Notes under the pieces: model-generated
The model's database searches: none
The model's input: the letters and a program-made list of their open reading frames with translations, nothing else
What the model was told of the DNA's origin: nothing
NCBI RefSeq assembly: GCF_048771995.1
Contig: NC_133028.1
Coordinates: forward strand, 72,648,501-72,712,500
DNA: 64,000 nucleotides
Direction: 5' to 3'
Source of the DNA: Taeniopygia guttata
Lineage: Eukaryota > Chordata > Aves > Passeriformes > Estrildidae
Position numbers and translations under genes: made by a program
Shown here: in pieces, positions 20,720-34,639 of the stretch
How positions within the stretch are numbered: the first letter of the stretch is position 1
Layout: the number at the start of each line of letters is the position of its first letter

Positions 20720-23700
20720 TTAACATTAGCAGGTAAAAACCATAAATTTCAATGACAAACCTCAGTCACACAAACCTGATTCACGTGTACTGACCTTCAC
20801 CTTGCTTTTTTAAACCCCAGCTTTTGTCACAAGAGGTGTCTGTTCAGAGGGTTAAGAGTTATTGCTATCACCACCATATAGGGTAGGTTTTTTTCTAGCC
20901 TATTTCATAAATTCTGTTCCCAAGTACCTTCAGAGAGCATTTTATTTGGCCCATTTAAGCTCCAAATGAGAGTTGAGTACTTTTGGTCTCCAATCCATTC
21001 TGCTTTTGCACTTTGAGTATCTCTTCACTTTGACTGCCCAAATTTGGATTTTGTTTTGTTAAATAAAACTCCACATAGTGTAGGGACTGCCCAAATTTAT
21101 AAAGAAAAAAAGCTCTAGAAGATGCAGCTCTTCACATGGCACAAGGACCTTGATCCTGGACTCTTCCATGTGAAAGATGAGGAACAGGTACACTTCTGAT
21201 GAGTGTTAGCTCTGATATAAATCAGGAATAGCTACTCTGGAGTTAGCAGAGTTGTATTAGTCTAAAAAGGATGTGGGAACATCAGGCTGCACATACATTA
21301 TTAATATAAATATGAAATTTTCTGTATCTTTATTTGTGTATGCATAGATAGAAAGATATTTTTAATTTAAGAATTATCTCTGGTACCAGGAAAATTTGTG
21401 TTTAAAAAAGAAAAGAAGTTAGGTCTAGAACATAAAATGCTTGATTCTGAGTTATTTGGAGGTGTTGTCCAGGTAAAACACCACGGGTCATATTTTTTTT
21501 TTTTATCTGCTTTCATTTGGACTTTGCTACTTAGATTTCAAATGTAATGATACTTGCCTATCCCTAGACTGCATGAACAAAAATTTGCCAGAGCTGTTAC
21601 CAGAGTTAATTCAGTCTAGAGTCACATTTTCAAACACTGTTAATTGGTTTGTGTATAAGATCGATTGCACTATGCACATTTTCCAAAATTAGGGATCTGG
21701 GCCTTGGAGATTGTTTTCAAAGATGAATGAATCAAAAAAGTTGTGAATACATCTCCTGGATAATATTGCAGATGTCTCTCTAGGAATAATTGTACAGTAA
21801 CAAGTCAGTAGTGCTGGTTAGCTTTGGAAGAAAAAGCCACTGTGTTCGTGTCCTTCAGCAAGATTTTGAGTGATTCTGTTTAGACTGAAAAAAATACCTG
21901 CATGTGAGACTTGGTAATTTTCCTCAGAACCAAAATAAAATTTATTGACTTAATGTTGTGTGTAGGCATCTCTCCAGACATCTTTTGTTTTGTTTTGTTT
22001 TCAAACCTTCTTACAGATGTAACCTAGACACGAAAAAATATAAATAATAAATAACAATGAGATTTATGTGTGTGCAGTTGGTATAAAAGTGGACATCATT
22101 TGGAACCAGCTGTGCCACTACCTGTTGTGATGGAAATGGAGTTATGATTGCTAAATATTCATTTGGTTGCTGAGATGTTTATTAAATGGATGTTGGTTTG
22201 GATTAATATAAACCTTTATGGAAAAATCAGCAGGGTAGAAACAGAGCACATCAAGGTAAGGCATGTAGTCAAAGATTCTTAAAGGGCATTGTTGATGTAG
22301 AATACCTCTGCAGTGAAAAATATTTCACTAATCAAAAGGGGAAAAAAACAGAGCTAAAGAGCTGTTTTGGGAGAACATAGCAGTTACAGGATCACACTGA
22401 TTTCTGCAATATCTCTGACTGCTTTCTCAGGAGGGCAATTTGCAGAAGAGAGGTTAACTGCATAGTGCCTAAAGTGGCCGTTTGCTATTATTATTCTGAG
22501 TTTCATTACCATTGACAAAATCAATAATAATTTGTAAGAAAGCCTCCAGGAGTGTCTCAGTGATGCAGAGACATAGCCAAGGGAACTTAGGTGGAGTTTG
22601 CCCAAAGGAGAGGAGGAGAAAAGTGTGTCCAAGCAATGGCTGAGGCAGTAGGGTCACCCAGGTCACCCTGCAACATCCTGTCTCTCCAGTGCTGGAGAGG
22701 AGACACTTGTGCAATCCTTGCCTTTTGTCCCTACTTTGGAAAAGAAGTAGGAAGAAAAGTGTTGTTTACTATATGTGAGCCTTGAGAGCCTGAGAAATGC
22801 ATTTCACGCCTGAAGAAAACTTTCCTTCCTTCTGATGCGTGAGGCCAAGCTATTCATGTACCACTGTTATGTAAATATTTACATTTGTAAAAAATATTTT
22901 TTTCTCATCATAATTATATCTATTCAATGCATACCATAGTGGCTTAGCAGCAAACATTAAAACAAGATCCTTGTAAAAAGAAATCCCAGTCATTTGGTGA
23001 AGAAGACTGCAATAATCCTCTGCTGCTTGCTCCCCCCTCCATTTTAATTGTTAATAACTTTTCAGCATGCAGGAGAGGTAATCTCCCACCATGCTAAAGC
23101 AGCCAACCTAATTGAAAAGAAATACAAGTCATCCAGTGCACAGCTGAAAAATTCAGCTAAAATGCAATCTGTCATTATCTTTCCAATGCCAATTTTAAAT
23201 AGGTATTAAAGTAAATGGGGGAAACGTCTTCTCATTTCTCTTGTGGTATCATTTCGTTTTTACAGAAATCCCTAATCCCCAAATAAAGATTCTGCTTGAT
23301 ACCAAACAAAACACTCAAGACAGCCTCTAGTGTCTTGGAAACCAGATCCAAAAATAGAGGAAAAAAAATTCCCTATCATGAATTAATCTCATTTGAAAAT
23401 GATTTTAAAAATACAGTTTATGCAATGCAAATCCTCGCTCCCAGAATAACCTGTATTTGTGGTTGTTATGCCACAGTCAAGAGATAAATTACTGCTCAGT
23501 GAGCTGTTTCAGCACAGCAACGTGAACTGCAGCTAGGATTAAGGAAATTGATGAAGCATAACGTACCATGAAAGAAATGAAAACATTTTATGGGACATAT
23601 GGGTATTATTGACAGGTTTCTAGTTTTTGATACAATGAACTCTTTCAGCAGGAGATATTATTTGAAAAGTATCCTGCATTAGGAAATTATATGCCACATT

Positions 23701-24750
23701 TAAAAGTATTCACACTTTTAGTCCCCAAATTATTTTATGCTATATAACCCATTTCAATTTAATTGGAAGAATATTGTATCATGATGCTGAAACTTATTTA
23801 ATGGAGATAATATTTCAGCTCAGTAGGGGAAGTTGGATTCATTTGAAGCTGAGACATCTTCAGATTTGTAATTACCAAGGCGTGCTTCTGAGTAGGTAAA
23901 AGTATATTGAAAATATGTCAGATGAGGCCTTATAGAAAATCCATCAAGTCCTTAACAGGTCAAGCTCAAACAAAATCTTACTAAAGCTATTACCATCAAA
24001 GTGTATTTGGTTCTGGTCTCAGGACAACTTTCTTCAGACTCCTCCACTGACTGAAATTCCCACAGCTGCAGAAACCTCAGGATCTGTACTATGCTGCATG
24101 TGCCCAGCAAGTGTAAGAAAATAGCTGGTTAAAAAGATCCTGCTATATGAAGCTTGTCAAATTAAAAAAGGGAGTTTTTAACATTCTACCCTAAAACACA
24201 ACAGATTTTTTTTTTTTTTTATTTTGGCAGCCTTTCTTTTTCTATTCCTTCCCTGAAGTAGTAAAGATTCAGCCAGATTGAACAAAGTCCGTGCTCTCAG
24301 GAGAAATCATCTGCTGCTAGAAAATTATGTGACATTTCTTATTTTATTCTTTCCAGTGTTCACAAGCTGGAAAATTTTGTACTTCAAACAAGACCTCTGT
24401 TGTAGCTACAGTTGTTGTGGCAGAGAAGAAGAAAACAAGAAAGGGGGTTAGGAAGAATCTCATCCTACTCTGTGAATTCTACACAGTCCTTTTATATGAA
24501 TCAATAGCTACTAGTGTTTTAGAGGGATTTAATTCAATTTTCAAGACTCTCTCTGTGAGGTAGTGTAAGTCTCTTTTCACTCAGTGTCCATGGAGTCCTA
24601 AATTCAGGGGCACAGATGTTCAGAGCAAGATTTCTTTACATGGTGCTTCTCCAAACTGTGTTTTTCATCTTTCTGCATTCTGCTAGGGATTGCACATAGA
24701 AGTGGTTGGTAACAAAGCTTATTGTCTCACTGGTGGCAATCAGTACTAGA
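20720..24750. other. Unique non-coding DNA
   Basis: No gene supported; all open frames are under 85 codons. There are (GTTTT)n at about 21987-22003 and short T runs at about 21489 and 24207. The stretch 23030-23220 is mixed in composition, with TTAATTGTTAATAA and TAATCTCC words and no repeat signature, and is a reasonable conserved non-coding candidate. Confidence 0.5.
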
Positions 24751-24754
24751 GAGT

Positions 24755-24971
24755 AGGTTTTAGATTAGATAATAGCAAAAATATCTTTGCTAGGTAGATG
24801 GTGAGGCACTGGAGCAGATTGCCAAGATTTGTGAAGTATTCAAGGCCAGGTAGGAATGGAACTCTGAGCAACCTGGTCTACTGAAATATATCTCTGTCCA
24901 TGGTGGGGCAGGTTGGGACTAAATGGTCTTTAAGGTCCATTCCAACCCAAACCACTCCATGACTCTATAAA
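24755..24971 (+). mobile_element. CR1 LINE 3'-end fragment, plus orientation
   Basis: Seen: TTAGATTAGATAATAG, GGTGAGGCACTGGAGCAG, TGAGCAACCTGGTCTA, TCTTTAAGGTCCATTCCAACC and a terminal CCATGACTCTATAA. These are the classic ordered words of the avian CR1 3' untranslated region and its terminal ATTCTATG-like repeat. The copy is 5'-truncated, as nearly all CR1 copies are, and diverged. Confidence 0.92.
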
Positions 24972-25087
24972 ACTTGATAAACAGTTCAAGCAGGTTAAAA
25001 AAAACACATGTTGTTTGACTTTTACATTTGTTCTGGTGACATTTCATAAGTCAAAGCTGAAAAACAGATACATTTTTGGTGGGACTC

Positions 25088-25270
25088 ACACATGGAACGC
25101 TGGAACAGGTTCCCTGGAGAAGAGGTTGTGTCACCATCCCTGAAAGTGCTCAAAACATGAATAAGTGTGGCACTTTTTGATCTGTTTTAGTGGGCATGGT
25201 GGTATATGTTGGAAGGTTGGGCTCGACCTTGGAGTTTTTTTTCCCATTTTAATGACTCTGTGATTCTAAG
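25088..25270 (+). mobile_element. Second CR1 LINE 3'-end fragment, plus orientation
   Basis: Seen: GGAACAGGTTCCCTGGAGAAG, TCACCATCCCTGAAAGTGCT, TTAGTGGGCATGGTGG, GTTGGGCTCGACCTTGGAG and terminal AATGACTCTGTGATTCTAAG. It is a different CR1 subfamily from the copy 117 bp upstream, with the GTGGCACTT...GTGGGCATGG block. 5'-truncated. Confidence 0.92.
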
Positions 25271-25279
25271 ATGAAGGAA

Positions 25280-27705
25280 GATAAAAGAACACTGAGGAGA
25301 ATCGTGGCGAAGACTGTTTGGAATATGAACTACATGATTTTATATAAGCTGCATTATTCTTCTCTGCAACTCAAATCTAAAATATGTGTTTTTCATGCTC
25401 TCTGTATTTAATTTGGAATTTGGGAAGGGACAAAACAATGACAATAATAATAAAAGTGATATTAATAATAATCTCTCACAGGGGCAGGGAGGAAAAAGGG
25501 AATTTTGGTGATATTGTAGTGAGACTGCATGTGGAGTGCAGATTAGTATGAATTAGGTAAAAGAAAATGTTTGTGCAAAGGCTGCCCATATGAATACAGA
25601 TTTCACAATCAGCACAAAAAGATGTTGAAAACAGAGAATGTTTTTATTATGTCCTAAAAAATGTCATTGTGTTCAGAAGTTATACTGTGTTGAATGCATG
25701 ATGCTATGCAGCACAGGATCTAGATAGGAAAATCAAACCAGTAAACTCATAGCACCCAAAATGCCCACTTTTCAAAAGCAGAGTACTAAACTCTGAGAGA
25801 GCCAAGGCAGGAGAATGATGTTTTCTTGACATTTGGTAGCAGTGACTTGCCCATGGTAATAACTGTGGCATGTGGACAATTTTCAGTAACCTTCCCCTCA
25901 CATCAAGCTATCTGACCTTCTAGTGGAAAATACCTCTTCTGCCTGTAACACAAGATGTAAGTTAAAAAGTATATTGTTAGAAAGCTTTAAATTATACTTT
26001 TTATATATACTTATTTATACTACTTATTTATATTATATAGAAATGCTAGTATTCAATTTCCCCAACAGATTGTGGATTCTGTATCTTCTGTTTCTCTTTG
26101 CCAGGGCTTAAAGGTGGTCATGTTCTCTTGAAGGGAAAGAATATATGCAGAACAAGATATTCAAGAACTCTGATTAAGTGCTTGCAGATATATTTTTCAC
26201 AGAAATTTCTTAAAAATGTTAGAATACCTATTTCCAATTGGTGGACGGTTAGGTTTTCCTAGGCTGTTCAGAGTTCCAGAAGGATGATTGGTTTTTTGGG
26301 GTTTTTTTAGTGTATAGGGAAATGCCCTCAATGTATAGGCTGAGTGACCATAAATCTGTTTCTTTTAAATCCATGTCTCCCAAACATGTTGCACAAATTC
26401 TTTCAGTTAAACATTTTAATTAAGTTTATTTTGCATTTAATTACTCTCAACCAGATCTGTGCTGGGGCTTAGTATTGGTCCTGTTTGACACATATTGTTT
26501 TAGGGGGAGTGAGATAAAATTGTTGCAAAAAGAAAAAAAAACAAACTTATAAAAGGAATTTGCTATTCCTTGTAAATGCCAAATATGCTTAGCTAAAGTT
26601 AACTGCCACAGAAACTGCCCCCAGTGTCCTCATCACTACGACAGGACAAGTCCCAGCTGGAACTGTTTATTGGCTTAGTCAAGTGCTCCACTGCTTTGTT
26701 CTAAATATGTCAACTTTGATTCATCCTCGGGCTTAGTTCCTGTCAAACACTGTTAAATGGAATCAGCATTGCACCTAGGCATCCACTAAGCCAAAACCAT
26801 AATCACTTCTGCAGAAATGTTAGTAATCTATGGCACTAAAGAGTCGTGGCATTCCTGTGAGGGTGTCTTGTACAAAAGGGAAGTCTGGTCTCATCTTTGG
26901 CACCAGCTACAGGTAAGAAGTTCATAACATCAGTACTGAAAGCTTTGGCAACATGCTTTGTGACCTCAGAAGAGTGAAACTTCTTTTTATTTGTGTGATT
27001 GATACTGTCAGGGCACATGCAGGACTACTTCATGAGACTGGAGTTAGGATTGACCTCACCAACTAAAGCATTGGCAGTGTTTAGCTTAATATTTTATTGG
27101 ACATTTAACATTTTAATCTTATACCTTGTTGGTGTGAGATTAAACGGAAAAAATTAATAATTTTGAGAGATGAATTGTAAAGCACAAAATATTTTGAAGT
27201 GGGTAAGAGAAAAACAGTTTTCATCCACAGACTGCAACAGCAGTTAAAGGAATCTACTCAAAAAGCCATGCTATCTTCTTCTCATATCAAAGATGCAAAG
27301 GCAGCATCTACACAGATTTCAAAGGGTATTGTTGAGGCAAACAGCATCTGAAAGCAGCAAATACTTGGGTGCCATGTGAGCTATCAGGAAGGAATGCTAC
27401 CAGTAATTGCTAATGTGGTAATTTACATAACGGGGAAAAGTAAAATGAGAAGGCAAGCTGGGTAAATGGAGATTCACATGGTATGTGAGCACAATATGAT
27501 TTATTTTGATTTCATTTTGGGTTCTTCAAAATGTGAGACTACACCCCAAGGACTCCTAGGGATGCATACCTTTAGGAACTTACTCAGATGAGTCTTTACC
27601 TGTATGTTTCTTCTCTGTGAAACAGAGTTTATGACATGGTCTCAACAGATTTGAGTGGTACATGAAGGTGCATTCTCAGTAATTTGTTGTAAATGTCATC
27701 AGGGT
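25280..27705. other. Unique non-coding DNA
   Basis: No gene supported. It contains interrupted AATAAT simple sequence at 25438-25473 and AT-rich sequence at 25990-26040. No domain-bearing frame. Confidence 0.5.
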
Positions 27706-27711
27706 ATGCCA

Positions 27712-27790
27712 GGAGAGATATAGGCTGGGTATTAGGAAAAAAATTCTTCCCTGAAAGACTTTTCAGGCACTATTTACAAGTATTCAGTGC
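27712..27790 (+). mobile_element. Short CR1 LINE scrap, plus orientation
   Basis: GGCTGGGTATTAGG, AAAAATTCTTCCCTGAAAG and TTTTCAGGCACTA match the CR1 3' region that reads GGCTGGATATTAGGAAAAAATTCTT... and then ...GTCAGGCACTGGAA. The terminal part is missing, so the copy is broken at both ends. Confidence 0.7.
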
Positions 27791-30164
27791 ATCTCATTCA
27801 AGCAAAGCTAAGAAAATTTCACCTTAAATCACTAACACAACGGAGTTAAAAACTTGTAGTACATTTCTTGCAGTATTTTAAAGAAAAATAACTTGAAGGC
27901 CATATAGCATCAATGGTTAAATGGGCTAAAAAACATTGTGAATGCAGTTCGTTTTTGGATTTAATTTCAAAATTTCCAGATAATAATAATTTAACTCTTT
28001 TTCTGTTATGTGTATTCAATTTTATCGCAGACTAATTAGAATCCTGGAAATTATTTAACCGTGCATTAGACTAGAAACATCAATGCTATAATATTTCATT
28101 AATGAGGAAAGCATTGTGAATAACTAATGGATTTTATTAACACTAGTATATATAACAACAGGAATAGCTGGTAGAGCAAGGAAAGATTTTTTAGCAAGAA
28201 GTCTGTGGAGGTAAAATTCACCGAAAGGTAAAATAATAAACTTGTTTGACACACTGAGGAGCTGGTATAACTTTGGCAGCTGTAGGGTGAAGGCAACTAT
28301 ACTTGATAACCTGGTAGCTAGAAGGGCCCTGAAGTAACAGCATTTGACATGCCTGGGAGATCTCATCAAAGGCAAAGGAAGATCTCTGACAAGAGAAATA
28401 CTAAAAAGGACTCCTGGTGGGAGAGCTGCTGCCATGCAGAAAGCTGTTTCAGATAAAGATATCCAGGAAACTCCTGCCCCCTGGGAAGCAGCAGTGTTTC
28501 TAATAATTGATGGAGTATTATTAAGATATGTTGCTAGAGATACTTTTGGAACAGTATAGCACCAAGTGTATATTAAGAATGTAACATTTCATCCATTTAC
28601 TTTTGTTGTTGATTAAGAAACAAGTTTTGAGCCTTTTGTGGTATCCAGGCAGTTATTAATTTATTGGTAATTAATGTACATCAGAAGTAGAGTCACACTA
28701 CCAACATGGTAGCCTTTTTTACCAGTACTTCAATAAATTTCATAGTAATGTGACTACTGATCAATTCAGCTCTTGTAAATACGATAGTTTTTAAATCCAC
28801 TTATTTGCATTGACCTAATGTTCCAGACCAACTAAATATTGCTCTGCCCCTTCCCCAGGTTCAGTGCTAAAAGAGAGAAGCTGAGTTTATCTGATGCATA
28901 AACCTGACTTTAAACACATCCCCGAGTCTCCTTGGTAAAGAAACCCAAACCTTTCTGGCTGGTGAAAAAGCTGAGTGTAGCTCAGAGCCATGCCTATGTT
29001 TAGAAGAGGTTGGCAGGTCATCCAGCAGCAAATACAAACGAGAGCACGAGAAAGAGGGATCTGTCCCTGGTGTGGAATTACTTCTGCAATGCCACCTGGC
29101 CCAGAACTTCCTTACAAAAACCCAGAAGGTATCACCTGTCAGCTAAAGGGCAGGCTGCAATGCAGCAGCTGGTACATAGGGGAACAGGTGTAGAATAAGT
29201 AGAGAAATAAAATGTAGTAAAAAGAATACATACATGCAAGAAAAGTTGTCCTCCTACAGAAAGTTAGTGACCCAAAACCTGTTTTTTCCATCTGTCTGGT
29301 CTTGGTTTGAACTTTAGGTGTGAACAGATGATCTGTATATCACATCACCTTTTGTTCCAGGTCCTTAAGATCTCTGACCACTGGGAAAAAAAAAAAAACC
29401 AAAAAAACAACCAAAATTACTCTTCTACTTACAAAGCTATGTTACAATTTGTAAAACTTTTGGTCCTTTTTCTCCTGGACAAAGCTGGCACTTTGAATGC
29501 AAAGTTCAAGAGAATTATACTGCTTTTTTACTGCATACAATCCAAGGGTAAAATATTGAAAGCGGAAACATTAAGCATATTTTGTTCTACCAGCTGCATT
29601 TTACAAATAAAAATCCTGAAGAGGAGTTAATTTGCTCCTCAAGACACAGGACACTGTAAACTTTCAGTTGGAGACTGTAAGAAAGCAACCATAACAGTCA
29701 CCTAAACTTAATACTTATATGTCAGTGGCCATTACGTTCATAAATTAGTTTCAATTTAAACCAGTTTATATATAATTATAGGGTTAAATGAAGTTCCTTG
29801 TATCATAGGTCAGTTGTTTGGTAGCTCTGTGGTGCAGTAAATTTGGTATTGCCACTGCTAGCCAAAAGACACAGATGTTGCATCTGCCCTGAAAATCTCC
29901 CAGGCTGAGCCTGTTATAATCATTTTTTTGCATATTGGTAAGTAATGACCAGTAATAGTAATACGTTGTTCTTTGTAGAGTGAAATACTTCTGACCCCCA
30001 AAATATTCTGGAGCTGAGGAGAAACAAAGGCCTTCCTTGAAAGGCACAGCCTTAGGATGACAGCACATGTTATAAACCTGCAATAAACAATTTGCCAATG
30101 TTGCCGAGAAACCTAGCCTTGGAAATCACATAAAACCAGTTACAGGGCAAAACAATATAATATA

Positions 30165-30167
<3 letters not shown>

Positions 30168-30210
<43 letters not shown>

Positions 30211-30232
30211 TATTATAATATATAGTATAGTT
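30168..30232. repeat. (AT)n microsatellite with degenerate tail
   Basis: About 17 uninterrupted AT/TA units to about 30202, then ATAATATATATATT-like degenerate sequence. Self-complementary, so cruciform-prone, and likely polymorphic in length. Confidence 0.9.
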
Positions 30233-31183
30233 TGAACAATCAGCATTAGTATTGTTGTAACTGGAGTAGTAATTCTTTGAATAGGCACATAAAAATTAAG
30301 AATAACAATGAATTCTTGGCTGCAAATATAAGAATTTTTTCTCTAGTCCACAAAAGCTGGAAAAGGTGCAGAGTCTACTATTAATTAGCCTCAGTCATAA
30401 ATCTGCATTTTAAAAAATTGCTATATTTGTCTAGGTTAGCAATTACCACACTGTCTGAATTTGTCATGTTTGGCTTCTGCTACATGAATCTTTGGGCGAC
30501 TGCACATCCCTTCATAATCAAATCAATATTCTATAGGCAAGTTATTTACTGTTCAAGTTATTTTTTAAATTTTTGTTTGAAAAGATGAAATAAATAGACT
30601 CTGATTTACCAGTGTTTTTTAAAAACAAAATGTGACTTCTAGTGTTGTTCTCATATCTCTTTACTTTTTCAATTTTACAGAATCTTCTGTATTAGTTTCA
30701 GACAGATTATGTCAGTACTGGTTATTCCTGTGGTAGGAAAACATTTTTTGTATTCCTACCTGGTGTCTTCTGTACAAGCAGATCTTTGTTCTTTTCGCCT
30801 CAATCTGACTCTAGAAATTAGTGTCAGACTGATGATTTCATTTGCTGTCCTGAAGGAGCCTCCACCTACCAGTAAAATATTTTCTAACCATAATATATGC
30901 CATAAAAGCTGTTTTGAAGTGTGTTTTCTTTACTGGGATCATCTTTCCTTTGTTTTTTTTTTCCCTTAGTGTTTTGCTAAATTCCCTGTTTCTAATATTG
31001 TTTGTTGTTGTCTGCATTCCTCTTTCCCATTTAATGCATGTTTTTTTAATTTAAGAATGCTGGAATTTTGTTCTGTTTGTATTAGCCTGGTCTCTTGTTC
31101 CACAGGATTTTGAGACAGGGACTAAAACACCACATGAATATCATGACTAGGTTTTTCCTTATCTAGTTTTTCTCATGGTTTGT

Positions 31184-31234
31184 TTGATAATTACTCCTTT
31201 TGATAATTACTTACTTTTGATAATTACTTACTTC
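31184..31234. repeat. Short tandem repeat, 16-17 bp x 3
   Basis: Three copies of TTGATAATTACT plus CCTT or TACTT, with GATAATTACT starting at 31186, 31202 and 31219. Periods of 16 and 17 bp. Confidence 0.85.
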
Positions 31235-33297
31235 TTCAGCTATGAGGCTTTTCCTTCGATAGCTTGAACCTGCAGTTTGTGCCTGTTAAAACAGCTGAGC
31301 TACATGGATGGCACTTGAGCAAGCAGTCTTTGAAGTTGTGATATCCAACTCTCTCTGTGAGAATGAGATCTGATGTAGAGTCCACTGTGCCAGATAACTC
31401 ACTTTAGAAAGTAGCTGCCATTCTTGACAATTGTTTCAGAAGCTCATAAATTATTTTTTATTATGGGAAGAATGATATGTCATGAGGATATCATAGCAAA
31501 ATCATCCCTGATAATAAAGTTGGGATTTTTTAAAATGGGATATAAAGCACAACTAATAACTTTTTATGACTTTCCCACATTTAGACTGTGGCTTGGCACC
31601 GAGTATATGCTATTTTAATATCCAGATTGCTAATATTTTTTTTCTCTCTCAATTTCCCTTGTTGCCTCAGTAATCTGATTCTCAGTGTAAGTGATGTACA
31701 GCGTACAAGTCAGCACTTGTTCTTCCCTTCATTCTTCCTGTTTGCATCAATTATTATCATTCAGCTGGCTCATCCCTGCCAATCCAAGGTTCAATGAAGA
31801 TAGCAGAGAGACTTACGATGATTTCACTCTGATTTGAATGAAACAGTTATTTAGGTATTGAGAATTTTATGTGATGCCAACCAAGTTGCATGATGAGATG
31901 GTGCAAATACTTAGCATGGCTGAGAGCACAGTGTCCGTGTTCCATACAGAGTTCATCAAAATACATTTTAGGTGCTAATACAAAAAATAAATAGTTGACA
32001 GCTTGTCTTGTTTTGGCAGGCAATCACTGGGATTCATACAGGAAATATGGCTTAGTGAATTTGGGAAAAACCCACTTTCATAATTAGAAAGCACTGAACT
32101 GTCAAAAATATATATATTTCTAGCCATGCCATTTAAAAAAAAAAATAAACCAACAAAATAGGTTGGATTCTAAATATGCTGATTTTTAAGTAAATTATAG
32201 GTATTTTCCTACTGGAAACCCTTATGACTCATGGGTCAGTTTGTTTAAACTAAGCATCTTTGAACAAATATTGAGCAGGCATTTTACCCATGAACTGAAA
32301 ACAAAACATCTCAAAGACATGATCTGTTGTTGTACCCACCAAACAGGATTTTTCACTTTATCCACAAATATTATCACCTTCCTTTTGTGCATGGTAATGG
32401 ATTGACCTAGTGGGTCAAACAGTTAATATAATTTGCCTCCACAGTTTTCTGCTTGCTGGCCATGACATGTGTTATCAGTGAAGATCAAGTAGCTGTCCAT
32501 TGGTAAATATTCCTAAAAAAAACCATGGTAACAGTTTTGTAGTGCTGAAGTGCTTCTCAGTAAAGTGTGTTCTTTCTTACTCGATAGAGACCTCTCAGCT
32601 TTGCCTTCTTCTGGTACTTGAGACCCCCTTGACATCTCATTGAGTGGATGACTCCTGGGATTGCCCTGGCAAAGGCACGAGTCACTGGGAGAGATGAGCA
32701 GGAAAGCAGAGGCACCATGAGGGAAAAAAGTAATTCGTGGAGTTCCATGCAGAAATGGAGAGTGAAGAGGACTGTGCACAATGCATGAGGCACAAAAGGT
32801 GTGTGCTGTCACATACCTTTGGATACCACGTGAGAAGAAGTGTAAGCTAAATAACCTGGGAATTTTTTAATCCAAGATCAGAAGCAGACCACAACACAGG
32901 GTTCATTATCACCTGCTCACTTGCAAGCTGTTAGGTTGTATTGAAATATTTATATATTCTCATTTCTTAAAGCTACCTTTGAAAGTTTGTCATTAATGGG
33001 AAATTTATCAGGTTAAATAAAAGTCAATCACTGGATAGAGCTTAAATGCACTATAAACAGGAACTGTGTGTTATCAGCTCATACTTCTGGGAAAGGGAAT
33101 CACAGAGAGGTTTGGTGAGCACTGGGACTTTTTTTTTTTTTCCCAAGGTTTGGGATGAAAAGCTATTTTGGTGTCTTAGCAATAATATAAGCATGTGGCA
33201 CTATGTTGTTTCTCAATATCTGAAATAAGCTTGTATGAACATTAGAGGCATATTTACCTAAGAGACCTACCCAGTTAATCACTATATTTGCCATTGT

Positions 33298-33298
<1 letters not shown>

Positions 33299-33333
<35 letters not shown>
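33299..33333. repeat. Poly(A) tract, about 35 bp
   Basis: Uninterrupted A run. No AATAAA is seen in the preceding 30 bases and no flanking direct repeat, so a retroposed transcript tail is not supported. The length is at the mercy of sequencing error. Confidence 0.9.
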
Positions 33334-33336
<3 letters not shown>

Positions 33337-34639
33337 ATACCTTTATGCATTAAACTATATAATTTAGAATTCATTCTGAAAAATGAATCTCGTAAATGGT
33401 AAGATTTTAACAAACAGTTAAATCTCTCATGTACAGGCAAAATAAAGTTTAAGAACCTTAAAATAATTGTGTTTACATTAGCATATTTTAAAAAAAGGCA
33501 TGGAAAAATCATATCTGTAGACCTCTGCGGTGATTGTTGTGGGATCTCCCCTCCAGCCCCCTGAGATGCTTATTGTAAATCTGGAACACAGGATTCTTTA
33601 ATACCTTGCATATTTCACTGTACCACAGCAATGAAATTATATGTACATAATATTCATAAATAAAAGAACTAATTCCAGTTCAGCTTCGAGCACATAACCC
33701 ATTGACCTACACTGCAGAAAGAGGCAGAAAAAGATTACACGCTTGGGTTTTTTTTCTGAGGTTGGGCTTATCAACATCCCTTCTCACAGGACATTGCTTA
33801 TGGAAGGAGTATGGGTAATAATCTTGTTCTACACACTCAAAGTCTGCTAATAAGGATTAATGTGAGGCTTAGTCATAGAATTTTAAATATTTACAATGCA
33901 CCTGTTTACACAGTTTCACTTTGAGGTTAAACACCCAGCTTAATACTTGTGCCTACTCTTAGTGTCTTTTTACCAGACTATATTAACAATTAGCAAATAA
34001 ATGAAAAGAATAATGAATGCAATTTTGCATAAATACTGACTCATAATACAGAATTTTTTCATATCCATTTTTGTCTTTGTTATAAGAAAAGTTTATAATA
34101 TGAGTCAATCATATTTGACTGCAAAACATTGGCTGGTCTCATTCGATCCTTTGAAGATTAATTTTTCAATAATGAATTATATATATTACAGATAAACCCT
34201 AGGCAGTATGTGTCTCTATACTGCTATAAAAACATCTAGCTGAGAGTGACCTGAAATCAGTCTTCCTTAATCAAAGTGGGATCTACCCTATTAATGTCAT
34301 TTTTTGACAGAAGTTTGACCAAGCTGATTGCTCACTATCCTAACTATTTAAAAAATGGCTGAAGATGGGCAAGTGAGGCAGCCCTTTAATTTTCTCTTTA
34401 TCTGGCACAAGCATGGAGAAGAAATTGTTCCCTTTCCTTTCAGTAAGGCATTTCCCCCACCAGAGGTGGATGAGAGCACTATTTCCCCTGGTACCCCTTT
34501 CTGCCCACCCTTCTCTGGAGGAAGAAGCATTGTTTTTTTCAGAAGTGCTCTGCAGGCCTCCCTCTTCACACCCCTTACACTCTTTTTTTCCCTTGGGCTT
34601 CACCCTGCTGGTGTGTCCTGTTACCAAAACCGAGTGCTG

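Larger units (their letters stand above)
27795..34635. other. Unique non-coding DNA with AT and homopolymer tracts
   Basis: No gene supported over nearly 7 kb. Frames at 28124-28435 (-), 28990-29193 (+) and 29784-30098 (-) have no recognisable domain. There are (AT)n at 30168 and a 35-A run at 33299. A GC-richer block at 32560-32810 gives two overlapping minus frames, probably compositional. Confidence 0.5.

Noticed and set aside
28990..29193. Plus frame containing C-P-W-C
   Set aside because: A single C-x-x-C in a 67-codon frame without further domain features; a second frame overlaps it on the same strand.
33299..33333. Poly(A) tail of a processed pseudogene
   Set aside because: No AATAAA just upstream, no flanking direct repeats and no recognisable coding remnant before it.
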